A stretch of DNA of 64,000 nt. Source: Candidatus Thorarchaeota archaeon (GTDB taxonomy: Archaea; Asgardarchaeota; Thorarchaeia; Thorarchaeales; Thorarchaeaceae). This document shows, piece by piece, positions 34,758 through 42,665 of this stretch. Numbering within the stretch: the first letter of the stretch is position 1; the number at the start of each line of letters is the position of its first letter. The notes beneath the pieces were generated by a model, which worked only from the letters and a program-made list of their open reading frames with translations, was not told where the DNA came from and did not search any database. The stretch is taken from NCBI GenBank assembly GCA_029855935.1, contig JAGSHN010000012.1, positions 186,001 through 250,000 of the forward strand, given 5' to 3'. The position numbers were made by a program, and so were the translations under genes.

Positions 34758-36251
34758 TCACCACTCAAGACTCTGCAGCACGTCCTTATACTCTTGCCTC
34801 TGCGCCAACGGAAACCAGTCCTCTACCCTCATGACATATCTGTACAGAACATTCTCCGCGCGAGCCATTACAGTGTCTCTCCTCCTCCTACGGCTCAGCC
34901 CGCTGATGGGATGTCTCTCAAGATAGTACTCTATGAACTCGTCAACGTCTGTCCACCTTCTCGTGACGTCCACCCAGACGTATCCGTCCTTCTCGTAGGT
35001 GCGAGAATGTCGCTTCTTGAAGGCCCTGACGGCGTCTCCAAGGTCGAGCGGAGGTCCTCTCCTCTTGTACACAGGCTCAATCTTGGGCCGCTCCACGATG
35101 AGGGACGCTGCAAAGGTGTACCCCTCGAAGTACACCTCCCAGAGGACATCTCCAAACCTGACCTCACCTGTTCCCTCCCGGGCCAAGGCTGCGCTGAGGC
35201 CGCGCATGAGCCTGTAGATCTTGTCCCGGTAGAGAGTGTAGTGTTTCTCAGGGTCGCCGATGAACCTGATAGTCCTGCAGTGCGGTGCGAGCCAAGTTGG
35301 CAGAGGGTCGTCTGGTATCGGCTTCTCAATGACAATGGCGACCGCAGCGTTGTCGCGTCTATGTGCTGTCAGCTCCTGCAGATGGGCGAGCCTCTGCTGC
35401 ACCCATCTTATCGCCCTGGGAGAGAAACTTGCTCCCACGTTCCTATTCGGGTCGACAGGGTCTATTATGACAGCGAAGTCCTCCTCTATGGACGGTACCT
35501 GCTTGACTAGTTCTTGAGGGTTCCTCCGAAACGGATCAACCGGTCGTCTTCCAAGGCCACCAAGCAACGAGGCTGCGCCATCCAGTCCATCTCCAAGAAT
35601 GACCAGCACCTCAATGGCATAACCCGTGAGCCCTATCTGACCCACCGCACAGGAGTCACCGTAGGCGTGGGAGGCCCTGACGAACGACTTCAGTATCCGG
35701 ACATCCTCCCGCAGTTCGTCCGTCAGATGACTGACCACATAGCGCGTGTGATGGACAGTTCGGTCCACTGCTGTCAGGGGCCCCGTGTGCAACAACGTCT
35801 CAGCAGGCAGATCAAAACAGAAAATGATGTCTACGTCTATGCCATCTATCACTGCGCTCAGGTACGGATGCTGGGAGTAGGCCTTTACCATCTTTGTGGC
35901 CCCAGCGGCACGGGCAGCAGGTGCGAACCACTCGTTGACAAGGCCATCAAACTCTCTGGATATCAGGCGATCGCGCTCGGGTCGTGGGAGTGATACGATC
36001 TCCTCATAGTCTTCTGGTCGAAGCGCAACAAACAGGTCTATGTCGGCTGCACCACGGATCTGGGTCTGTTTCTCGCCAGTCGATCCCTGCGGCTCAATTG
36101 AGCTAAATCTCCTGCCCTGTTTCCGCCCAAGCTCTGCGAGATGCGTGGTGATCTTCTCGATGACCTTCCTCTGATGGCGTATCTCCTGAGGCGTGGGGGT
36201 GATATTGTCAAGTATCATCTTTCTTGCTCGTGACGTAAGGAGGCGCGCCAT
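34758..36251 (-). CDS. cca: CCA tRNA nucleotidyltransferase, archaeal class I
   Basis: About 497 residues. Adds or repairs the CCA end of tRNA. The catalytic core has PQGSTGEKQTQIRGAADIDLFVAL, with G-S-x-x-(K) and the D-I-D metal motif of class I nucleotidyltransferases, and the later DGIDVDIIFCF with a further Asp pair. Middle and C-terminal parts contain LKSFVRASHAYG and a basic tail. Start ATG 36251 is chosen; an upstream in-frame ATG at 36482 would overlap the divergent Nudix gene. ATG 36221 is a further alternative. Confidence 0.9.
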   Translation of the reverse strand: MARLLTSRARKMILDNITPTPQEIRHQRKVIEKITTHLAELGRKQGRRFSSIEPQGSTGEKQTQIRGAADIDLFVALRPEDYEEIVSLPRPERDRLISREFDGLVNEWFAPAARAAGATKMVKAYSQHPYLSAVIDGIDVDIIFCFDLPAETLLHTGPLTAVDRTVHHTRYVVSHLTDELREDVRILKSFVRASHAYGDSCAVGQIGLTGYAIEVLVILGDGLDGAASLLGGLGRRPVDPFRRNPQELVKQVPSIEEDFAVIIDPVDPNRNVGASFSPRAIRWVQQRLAHLQELTAHRRDNAAVAIVIEKPIPDDPLPTWLAPHCRTIRFIGDPEKHYTLYRDKIYRLMRGLSAALAREGTGEVRFGDVLWEVYFEGYTFAASLIVERPKIEPVYKRRGPPLDLGDAVRAFKKRHSRTYEKDGYVWVDVTRRWTDVDEFIEYYLERHPISGLSRRRRRDTVMARAENVLYRYVMRVEDWFPLAQRQEYKDVLQSLEW

Positions 36252-36348
36252 CGTGCTCACGGATGGCCCTCGGTCGAGGATAAAGAATCTGCCTCTCACG
36301 TAACATTGAACTGATGGCGGTAGCGCCTTTTCTCGGAAGGTAGTGGAG

Positions 36349-36843
36349 ATGTCGTCGATACTACCAATTGCAATCACTATCTTGCGGTGTGATGGCAGTT
36401 TTCTATTCATACGGAGGAGGCAGGCCCCATACGAGGGGCTCTGGAGCCTCGTCGGTGGGAAGATCCGTCCTGGTGAGCACATTGCGGCTGCGGCGGTTCG
36501 TGAGATACTTGAGGAGACGGGAGCAGAGAGTGTGCACGGGTATCGATACCAAGGGGTTGTATCGGAGCGCCTTGTTGATGCTACTGGTCACCTGTTGCAG
36601 CACTTCTTGATCTTTGTAGGTAGCGCTGATATTGACTCGTACTCTCCTCGTCACCGAGAGGGCGATCTGCGTCTGTTCACGCGAGCCGAAACCCGGGCTC
36701 GACGGGCTGAGTTCCTTCCGTCGGACCTCCACATGTTCGAAACAATGAGTGGAAGCGACCACGACTGTGGCCTTTATGAGGCAGAGCTCGTACAGGTGAA
36801 TGGCTCCTACTCTCTCAACTACTATCGGAAGTATGACGGTTGA
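36349..36843 (+). CDS. Nudix hydrolase
   Basis: About 164 residues. The Nudix box GGKIRPGEHIAAAAVREILEETGAE matches G-x5-E-x7-R-E-x2-E-E-x-G, so the metal-binding residues are intact. The N-terminal ITILRCDGSFLFIRRR and the C-terminal YEAELVQV complete the fold. Substrates are nucleoside diphosphates linked to another group, such as ADP-ribose, or oxidised nucleotides; not resolved. GTG 36343 is a possible start. It overlaps the next gene by 4 bp (TTGA). Confidence 0.87.
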   Translation: MSSILPIAITILRCDGSFLFIRRRQAPYEGLWSLVGGKIRPGEHIAAAAVREILEETGAESVHGYRYQGVVSERLVDATGHLLQHFLIFVGSADIDSYSPRHREGDLRLFTRAETRARRAEFLPSDLHMFETMSGSDHDCGLYEAELVQVNGSYSLNYYRKYDG

Positions 36844-37811
36844 AGGTCGGCATGATTGACGTGGTTCCCATTGCTGCTGAGTCACTCGGGGTCAGATCTA
36901 TGTGCACACGAATTGTGACTCCTGACATCCGTCTGATTCTCGACCCCTCCGCTGCCCTGTCCCGACGCAACGGTCTCGAACCACATCCTGTTGAATACAG
37001 GCGTCTGCGTGAGACGCTCGAGCGCATCTTTGTTGAGGTTCGAGCTGCAGACCTCGTGTCAATATCGCACTATCACTTTGACCATGTGCGTCCGGGCTTC
37101 ACAGATTTTCGGTATACCTTTGGCTCCCGAGAGGAACTGCAGCGACTCTTTGAGGGGAAGCGGATCCTCGCAAAGGACTACAGAGATCACATCAATGCTT
37201 CGCAGAGGCGTCGGGCCTACTATTTCGAGAAGGACCTTCGTGGTGTGGCCGGGGAGATGGTCTGGGCCGACGCCTCTCGCCTTGAGGTTGGAAACACAAC
37301 GATCACGTTCTCCTCCCCGCTTCCTCACGGACCCGACAGGACCCCCTTGGGCTTTGTGCTTGCCACAACAGTCGAATATGACGGCACGCGTGTATTGTTT
37401 GCACCGGACCTCCAAGGCCCGGTCAGTGATAGTTCGTTGAAGTTCATCCTTGACACTGTACCTGATCTGCTGATCATAGGCGGTCCTCCGACATACCTCC
37501 AGCAATTTGCTCCACACCTGAGGACTGCTCGCGGGAACCTCATAGAGATCGTCGCTCGAATACCCCTTGTCGCCGTGGACCATCACCTGCTTCGGTCGAT
37601 GACTTGGCGGGAGTGGCTGGCTCCCGTGTCTGAAGAGGCCGAACGGAACGAGACCGACCTGAAAACACTCGCGGCCCTTGCCGGCCGCAGCGAGGACTGT
37701 CTTGAGGCACGTCGGCGACAGCTCTACGACGCAATGCCGCCCTCCGAGGAGTTTATAGACTGGACAAAGGCAACACGTGAGTACAAGATGCATCACCCTC
37801 CTCCCCTCTGA
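36840..37811 (+). CDS. UPF0282 family metallo-beta-lactamase-fold hydrolase
   Basis: A 323-residue archaeal UPF0282 protein. It has AESLGVRSMCTRI at the start, LILDPSAAL, SISHYHFDHVRP (the metallo-beta-lactamase H-x-H-x-D-H motif, here HYHFDH), HGPDRTPLGFVLATTV, VLFAPDLQGPV and AVDHHLLRS. The active site suits a two-metal hydrolase; the substrate is unknown. The TTG start overlaps the Nudix stop (TTGA), giving likely translational coupling. Confidence 0.87.
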   Translation: MKVGMIDVVPIAAESLGVRSMCTRIVTPDIRLILDPSAALSRRNGLEPHPVEYRRLRETLERIFVEVRAADLVSISHYHFDHVRPGFTDFRYTFGSREELQRLFEGKRILAKDYRDHINASQRRRAYYFEKDLRGVAGEMVWADASRLEVGNTTITFSSPLPHGPDRTPLGFVLATTVEYDGTRVLFAPDLQGPVSDSSLKFILDTVPDLLIIGGPPTYLQQFAPHLRTARGNLIEIVARIPLVAVDHHLLRSMTWREWLAPVSEEAERNETDLKTLAALAGRSEDCLEARRRQLYDAMPPSEEFIDWTKATREYKMHHPPPL

Positions 37812-37862
37812 GGGTTTGTATGACATACCTTTTAGTAAAGAAACAACCCAGCCATCTCGAAG

Positions 37863-38126
37863 ATGAGTCCATCAGTGTCCTCTACCAATCACTTCGAGAC
37901 TGAAACAGTGAGGTATCTCGTGGGAAATCTCGGTCTGCAGGTGCTCAACCTGATTGACCAAGGCTGTACCACTGACACAGACCTCATGCGGTTCTCAAGC
38001 ATCAGCAAGACGTGTTTGGACGTCAAGGTTCCCCTTTTAAAGACGCTTGGACTGATAGTTGCGGACGAGTCCGGATATAGGGTCACGAGTGAAGGCCAGA
38101 GAGTATTGCGTGAGATCTACGGGTGA
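37863..38126 (+). CDS. Small winged-helix DNA-binding protein
   Basis: An 87-residue protein with one winged-helix unit: helices around VRYLVGNLGLQVLNLI, the DLMRFSSISKTCLDVKVPLLKTLGLIVADES core, and a wing leading to GYRVTSEGQRVLREI. It probably regulates transcription or acts as a chromatin-type protein. It overlaps the AbrB-like gene by 1 bp (TGATG). Confidence 0.65.
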   Translation: MSPSVSSTNHFETETVRYLVGNLGLQVLNLIDQGCTTDTDLMRFSSISKTCLDVKVPLLKTLGLIVADESGYRVTSEGQRVLREIYG

Positions 38127-38536
38127 TGATGTTGAAACATCTTACAACGTCAGTAGTGTCACGCCTCCAAGATGGCAACCTCGATCTGAGAGGCGTGGCC
38201 GATGCGGTGGGCATCAAGTCAGGATCGCACGTCCTTCTAGTCGGCAATCGTAGTGGAACAATCCGCATCATTCCGCTTGAGAGTGGCTCGGCAATTGAGT
38301 TGCGCGTTGAGTTCTCACTTACGGCATTCCCTGAGTCGGCGCGAAAGGTGCTCGCAAAGGTCAAACAGTTCGGTCTCAGTATACTTCACTCCACGGGATT
38401 CTGTCCCGTTGAAGATTGTTGTATCTGGGAGGCCTTCTTTGAGGGTCCTCACGAATCGAGAGTTGACGAACTTGTGGCGTGGCTGAATGAACAGGACGCG
38501 GTTATGAACGTGGAACATAACAGACTGGGGATGTGA
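38126..38536 (+). CDS. SpoVT/AbrB-type N terminus with ACT-like C-terminal domain
   Basis: About 136 residues. The N-terminal stretch HLTTSVVSRLQDGNLDLRGVADAVGIKSGSHVLLVGNRSGTIRIIPL resembles the swapped-hairpin AbrB fold. The C-terminal AFPESARKVLAKVKQFGLSILHS and WEAFFEGP...LVAWLNEQDAVMNVEHN segments suit an ACT-like ligand-binding fold, as in some archaeal regulators. A small-molecule-sensing regulator is the best guess. Start codon options are GTG 38123, ATG 38126 and ATG 38129; ATG 38126 is chosen because it overlaps the TGA of the preceding gene. Confidence 0.65.
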   Translation: MMLKHLTTSVVSRLQDGNLDLRGVADAVGIKSGSHVLLVGNRSGTIRIIPLESGSAIELRVEFSLTAFPESARKVLAKVKQFGLSILHSTGFCPVEDCCIWEAFFEGPHESRVDELVAWLNEQDAVMNVEHNRLGM

Positions 38537-38540
38537 TAGG

Positions 38541-39113
38541 GTGTTGACTACCGCTCGGGATGATGATGATGCAGTCCTCGGCTTGTCTACACGTGACATT
38601 GTTCAGAGGTTCAGAGACGCGGTGTCAGAGGCCGACAGACTACTGAGAGGAGAGCAGTATCAGCAGGCAATGGCATTGTACTTTGATGCGAGTCAGTCGG
38701 CCGACGAGCTGTTCGGGCGGTTCGTCAACCTCTTGATGCGTACCGCGCCCAGTGATGCATATCGCGACCTGTTGATAGAGATACTGGGTTGGCGACTGAG
38801 ATACTACACTACCCAGTACGACTATCATCTCTCTGTCGCGCAGACACTGACAGGTCTTCCACGAGATGAGTGGCTTGCCCGTCTGGAAACAATTCTTGTC
38901 CTCTCGCAGACCCTAGTGGAGAAGATGATTCCTCTTGTGGATGAGGCGCGGGATCAGGGCACGCGTGAGCGCATTCGCACCCTTCTCAGTGACTGGGTGA
39001 CCGGGGTGAGGGATCTTGTTGATAAGCTGAGGACGTGGGGGATGTCGAGCGCCCAGGCTGCCCAGATTCTAGAGTGGGCACTTGACAACGGATTGACACC
39101 GGAGAAGCAGTAG
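38541..39113 (+). CDS. Helical protein of unknown function
   Basis: A 190-residue, probably all-helical protein (REALS-type helices such as DIVQRFRDAVSEADRLLRG and LRYYTTQYDYHLSVAQTL). It starts with a short acidic N-terminal segment (DDDD). A TPR-like pair may be present around GEQYQQAMALYFDASQSADELF. No catalytic motif, Cys cluster or membrane segment. It follows the winged-helix/AbrB pair after 4 bp, so the three genes are likely one operon. TTG start; family not recognised. Confidence 0.5.
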   Translation: MLTTARDDDDAVLGLSTRDIVQRFRDAVSEADRLLRGEQYQQAMALYFDASQSADELFGRFVNLLMRTAPSDAYRDLLIEILGWRLRYYTTQYDYHLSVAQTLTGLPRDEWLARLETILVLSQTLVEKMIPLVDEARDQGTRERIRTLLSDWVTGVRDLVDKLRTWGMSSAQAAQILEWALDNGLTPEKQ

Positions 39114-39140
39114 GTCTACACGGCCACACGGTGGTGGCTT

Positions 39141-39356
39141 CTACGTTTTCACGTCTGCCTCCACAAATGCGGCCACAGCCTCTGTGTCGGCGAGTTGCAG
39201 ATGGCTGTCCAAGTAACAGATGAGATAGTGGTCGTGATGTCTTATGACGATGGCCGCGGGGAATCTCTTCACGTCCTTGAGGGCTTCTTTTGGTATCTTC
39301 CAGTAGAGTGTCTCCTTGCACACCGGACATTGCATCCACTTCAGCCCTTCGGCCAT
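39141..39356 (-). CDS. Small protein with one CxxC pair
   Basis: About 71 residues, with CPVCKET near the N terminus and a His-rich RHHDHYLICY strand that could complete a metal site. The 3' half is acidic. Function unknown. ATG 39356 (MAEGLKWMQC) or ATG 39362 can start it. It converges with the 38541 gene and shares strand with the TPR gene upstream. Confidence 0.5.
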   Translation of the reverse strand: MAEGLKWMQCPVCKETLYWKIPKEALKDVKRFPAAIVIRHHDHYLICYLDSHLQLADTEAVAAFVEADVKT

Positions 39357-39453
39357 AGTCAACCACCGGCTTGTGGGTCTTTGAGAAACATACTAAAAAC
39401 GTTTTCCGCTATCTTTGCAGCCCGCGAAACGCTCCTACAGGGCATCTGCAAGC

Positions 39454-40302
39454 CTATTCTTCGTCCTCCATGTCCCAAGCGCCCGGGTCCTCGATATCTC
39501 GGCTGAGAATGGGTCTCTTCCGGTGGATTAGTATTGAGACGTCGGTTCGTTCTGGGTCCACGACAATCTCCTTCGAGTCCTCGTCAAGTACTCCTGGGAT
39601 GTAGCCTCTCTCTATTCCGCGACGCACCAGTCGCTCGACCTTGTCCTCTGGCAGTCCGGAGCTCTCTGAGAGGCTCTTTATTGATATTGCCAGCTCTGAC
39701 TCAAGCGTAGTCCTGACAAAGCCCGTGAAGACGAGCTCGAACAGTTCTAGAATCTCACGTATTCCCTGTTTGTCAGTCACTCTCGCCACGGCTGCCCTAA
39801 TGTACATGTCAGCGTCGCCGAACTGATACTCACTCAGCATCAGGGCAAGGTTGATCAACTCTTTGTTATGACCACTGGTGGTTTCGGCAGCGGCGTGTAT
39901 GAGATGGCGCGCTAGATCGATGTCACCGCCCAGTATGGCGCAGAACGCGCCATCGACGAACTGTGTGGGGTCCTGCTCGTTCTCCGCAACAAGAATGTAT
40001 GCCTCTGCGGCAATCTGACAGTCAATCTCGAATTTCTCATGTTCCCCCTGTCTGAGCCAGGCCCTGCTGGCCTTGCGCATCGCCTGAGCCGCCTCTGCGT
40101 ATCTCTGGGCCAGCATCCCGTGCTCATACGCTCTCTCGTAGCTCGCTGCCGCCTTTCCGAATTCTTCCCATCCCTCCCAACATCTGGCTGCCTCTAGGAA
40201 CAGGTCCATTGCTTCAGAGTTGAGGCCATCTGAGGCCATATCTTCAGCAAGCTCTTCCCGCACACGGCAGTCTGTGCTCTGCATCTGGCATTCCTCTAGC
40301 AC
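39454..40302 (-). CDS. TPR/SNAP-like solenoid fused to a winged-helix C terminus
   Basis: A 282-residue protein. The first about 165 residues are TPR/SNAP-like helical pairs (SEAMDLFLEAARCWEGWEEFGKAAASYERAYEHG and following). The C-terminal part (about 195-260) reads as a winged helix: AISIKSLSESSGLPEDKVERLVRRGIERGYIPGVLDEDSKEIVVD. A helical solenoid ending in a winged helix is the layout of PCI-domain proteins (proteasome lid, COP9, eIF3), although no direct homology can be claimed. It ends in an acidic MEDEE tail. The gene starts 41 bp downstream of the ABC ATPase on the same strand. Confidence 0.65.
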   Translation of the reverse strand: MLEECQMQSTDCRVREELAEDMASDGLNSEAMDLFLEAARCWEGWEEFGKAAASYERAYEHGMLAQRYAEAAQAMRKASRAWLRQGEHEKFEIDCQIAAEAYILVAENEQDPTQFVDGAFCAILGGDIDLARHLIHAAAETTSGHNKELINLALMLSEYQFGDADMYIRAAVARVTDKQGIREILELFELVFTGFVRTTLESELAISIKSLSESSGLPEDKVERLVRRGIERGYIPGVLDEDSKEIVVDPERTDVSILIHRKRPILSRDIEDPGAWDMEDEE

Positions 40303-40342
40303 GGAAGGGACGGAGGCGCATGCCGCGACGAGAGTTCTTATG

Positions 40343-41020
40343 CTATGTGATGCGTCCGTCCTTCATCCTGAGTACTCTCTTGGCGTACTTCACGAGGTCC
40401 TCATTGTGCGTGACGAGGACCACCGTCATTTTCCTCTCCTTGTTCAATCGTGCAATAATCTTCAGGATGTTCTCTCCGGTCTTTGAGTCGAGATTGCCGG
40501 TCGGTTCATCGCAGAACAGAATTGGGGGGTTGTTGACCAGCGCACGGGCTATCGCCACTCTCTGCTGCTCGCCCCCGCTCATCTGCCTTGGGAAGTGGTC
40601 CTTGCGTTCAAGCATATCGACATCGCGGAGCACCTCAAGTGCCATGGCCTCCTGTTTCTCCTTCGGAATCTCTTTGCTCGGCCATAGTACCGCCTCGACG
40701 TTCTCGAACGCTGTGAGATCCTCAATGAGCAGGAAGGCTTGAAAGACGAACCCTATCTTCTGGGCACGTACCTTCGGCATATCGCGCTCGCTGATCAGGG
40801 TGACATCGACTCCATCAATAAGGACTCTGCCGGAGGTCGGTGCCTCTAGCCCCGACAGCACATGAAGCAGAGTTGACTTTCCGCAACCGCTGGGTCCAAC
40901 GACTGCGACGAACTCGCCAGGGAATATCTCAAGATTGATGTCCTTTAGCGCAGCCACGGTCTTCTTTCCGCGCCCGTATTCCTTGTTAACCTCTTGTGCC
41001 TGTATTATTGGATTGGCCAT
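40343..41020 (-). CDS. ABC transporter ATPase, LolD/MacB type
   Basis: A 225-residue ATPase: Walker A GPSGCGKST, Q-loop FVFQAFLLIE, signature MSGGEQQRVAIARALVNNP, Walker B ILFCDEPTGNLD, switch His VTHNED. It is a member of the FtsE/LolD/MacB group. The cognate permease gene (41025-41549) is upstream by 4 bp on the minus strand, so the two form an operon. Confidence 0.92.
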   Translation of the reverse strand: MANPIIQAQEVNKEYGRGKKTVAALKDINLEIFPGEFVAVVGPSGCGKSTLLHVLSGLEAPTSGRVLIDGVDVTLISERDMPKVRAQKIGFVFQAFLLIEDLTAFENVEAVLWPSKEIPKEKQEAMALEVLRDVDMLERKDHFPRQMSGGEQQRVAIARALVNNPPILFCDEPTGNLDSKTGENILKIIARLNKERKMTVVLVTHNEDLVKYAKRVLRMKDGRIT

Positions 41021-41024
41021 CGTA

Positions 41025-41549
41025 TCACTCCTCCCTCAACGCCCTCATTGGTGGGATCCTCATGGCCCTCCATCTGGCAAGGAGAAGGCCAGGTATCTGC
41101 AGAACAACAATGAAGATCAGTGCAAGGGCCATTGGCATGGCGTCCACAACCATCAGCCTCTGGAGGTCGCTGAGAAACACAAAGTCTGTCTGGAAGTATG
41201 CAACGATTCCGAGAATCTCCACGCTGAGCTGGAAGACCACCAGATAGGCCGCCACGGCTACTATGACAACCTCTCCCATCAGGAGCAGGAAGATCTCCGG
41301 GTTGCTCCACGACACGCACTTCAGGATGGCGATGTCGCGGGCCCTGAACTGGCTGATGAGAATGGCGTAGACGGTGGACACGATCAGGGCCATACCCAAC
41401 CACGGTAGATATCCTGATAGCGTGCTGGCCTCTTGCAGACCTTTGCCGACGACCACAAACAGTATCGCGTATATGACTATGAACGCTGTGACTCTCTTTC
41501 TGGCGCGAAAAGCGAGTCGAAAACTTCTGAACAGTATTCTAATGTTCAA
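41025..41549 (-). CDS. Reduced FtsX-like ABC permease
   Basis: A 174-residue membrane protein with about four hydrophobic segments (around residues 22-40, 46-66, 86-112 and 142-160). SQFRARDIAILKCVSWS corresponds to the FtsX/MacB coupling motif. It is far shorter than usual (full-length relatives have 370-650 residues) and lacks the MacB-type extracytoplasmic domain. It is paired with an ATPase, so it probably works as a dimer or needs a second subunit. Confidence 0.72.
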   Translation of the reverse strand: MNIRILFRSFRLAFRARKRVTAFIVIYAILFVVVGKGLQEASTLSGYLPWLGMALIVSTVYAILISQFRARDIAILKCVSWSNPEIFLLLMGEVVIVAVAAYLVVFQLSVEILGIVAYFQTDFVFLSDLQRLMVVDAMPMALALIFIVVLQIPGLLLARWRAMRIPPMRALREE

Positions 41550-41607
41550 TGATTCTATCCTCCATCGGACGTGCGGGTCAATCCTCTATTCAATCGCCTA
41601 AAGTGTG

Positions 41608-41862
41608 TTACGGGTGTATATGGCCTCTCACGGCCCCTTGGCTCTCAGGTGACGGCTCTTCCTGTCGCATCCGCTGGAGGTCAGTCACAGCGATTCCATT
41701 GACCCAGAGCTCTCTCATCAGCAGGTCACGAATTGCGACACGAATGACTTCGCTGCGGCTCGGATACATTCCCATCTCGACAAGCTTGTCAATGCCATCT
41801 ACATAGAGCTCACTCATCTTCACCGTGATCAGCTTCAATGCTGCGTCCTCCCGGTACGGCAT
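41608..41862 (-). CDS. Ribbon-helix-helix (CopG/Arc-like) regulator
   Basis: An 84-residue protein. The strand LITVKMSELYVDGIDKLVEMGMYPSRSEVIRVAIRDLLMRE (about residues 10-50) is a typical ribbon-helix-helix with a polar surface strand and the S-R-S-E-V-I-R helix. A flexible tail follows. Function: short DNA-binding repressor. It lies directly upstream of the FtsX/ABC operon on the same strand, so it may regulate it. Confidence 0.72.
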   Translation of the reverse strand: MPYREDAALKLITVKMSELYVDGIDKLVEMGMYPSRSEVIRVAIRDLLMRELWVNGIAVTDLQRMRQEEPSPESQGAVRGHIHP

Positions 41863-42064
41863 ATCCTGGTGTTACCAGATATAATCCCTTCGCACATGTG
41901 TACCGAATGGCGCTCTCCAACGGGAACTTGTCCACTCCAGCGCACTGCGGTAGTCTGGCCGGAAAAGGCTTAATACGCATCTTCCACTCAGACCCTCTCC
42001 TAGTGGAGGGCGGCCACAGTCGCCCCGGGCCGTCCCTGCGACAAGCAATGCTGGGTGCTGAGGA

Positions 42065-42598
42065 TTGACCGATACCTTTGATGTCATGCGGAAGGTCGTT
42101 ATGATTGGAGCGGGCGGGAGCGGCAAGACAGCTCTTGTCAATAGGTTTCTCACTCAGAAGTTCAGCGAGCAGTACATTGTCACAATCGGATCTCAGTTCG
42201 CGGTCAAGACTGTCAGCGTGAAGGATGGCCGGGGCAATGATGTTGTCGTGAAGCTCCTCGTATGGGATCTCGCAGGTCAAGAGCGTTTCGATTTTATTCG
42301 CTCCAGCTACTACAAGGGTGCAAAAGGTGCTCTCCTCGTCTATGATGTCACTCGCAAGAGCACTTTCCTCGAACTGCCCAAATGGATTGAGGAGACAGAG
42401 GCGGCTTTGGGCACGAGAATCCCGATAATCCTTCTGGCCAACAAGGTCGACCTTGTCAACGAGCGCGTCATCACATCCGAGATGGGGATGGCCTTTGCGC
42501 GAGAGAACCGTCTCGATGGCTATCTTGAGACGAGCGCTCTGACAGGCCAGAATGTGGAGGAGGCCTTCCATCGTCTCGCCGAAGCTACGATCAAATGA
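42065..42598 (+). CDS. Rab/Ras-like small GTPase
   Basis: A 177-residue GTPase with all Ras-superfamily boxes: G1 GAGGSGKTALV, G2 Thr in YIVTIGSQF, G3 DLAGQERF, G4 NKVD and G5 TSA. The catalytic Gln is present in DLAGQERF. No C-terminal prenylation Cys is seen; it ends at RLAEATIK. Such Rab-like GTPases are abundant in Asgard archaea and are considered relatives of eukaryotic trafficking GTPases. Either TTG 42065 or ATG 42086 may be the start. A TATA-like CTTAATAC near 41969 precedes it. It stands alone, upstream of the M42 peptidase gene. Confidence 0.92.
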   Translation: MTDTFDVMRKVVMIGAGGSGKTALVNRFLTQKFSEQYIVTIGSQFAVKTVSVKDGRGNDVVVKLLVWDLAGQERFDFIRSSYYKGAKGALLVYDVTRKSTFLELPKWIEETEAALGTRIPIILLANKVDLVNERVITSEMGMAFARENRLDGYLETSALTGQNVEEAFHRLAEATIK

Positions 42599-42665
42599 CT
42601 GGCCCACTACTTTTATTGGGTGGGGCTGTGAGCGTCACGCCTAGAATTGACCAGGAAGGATAGAA

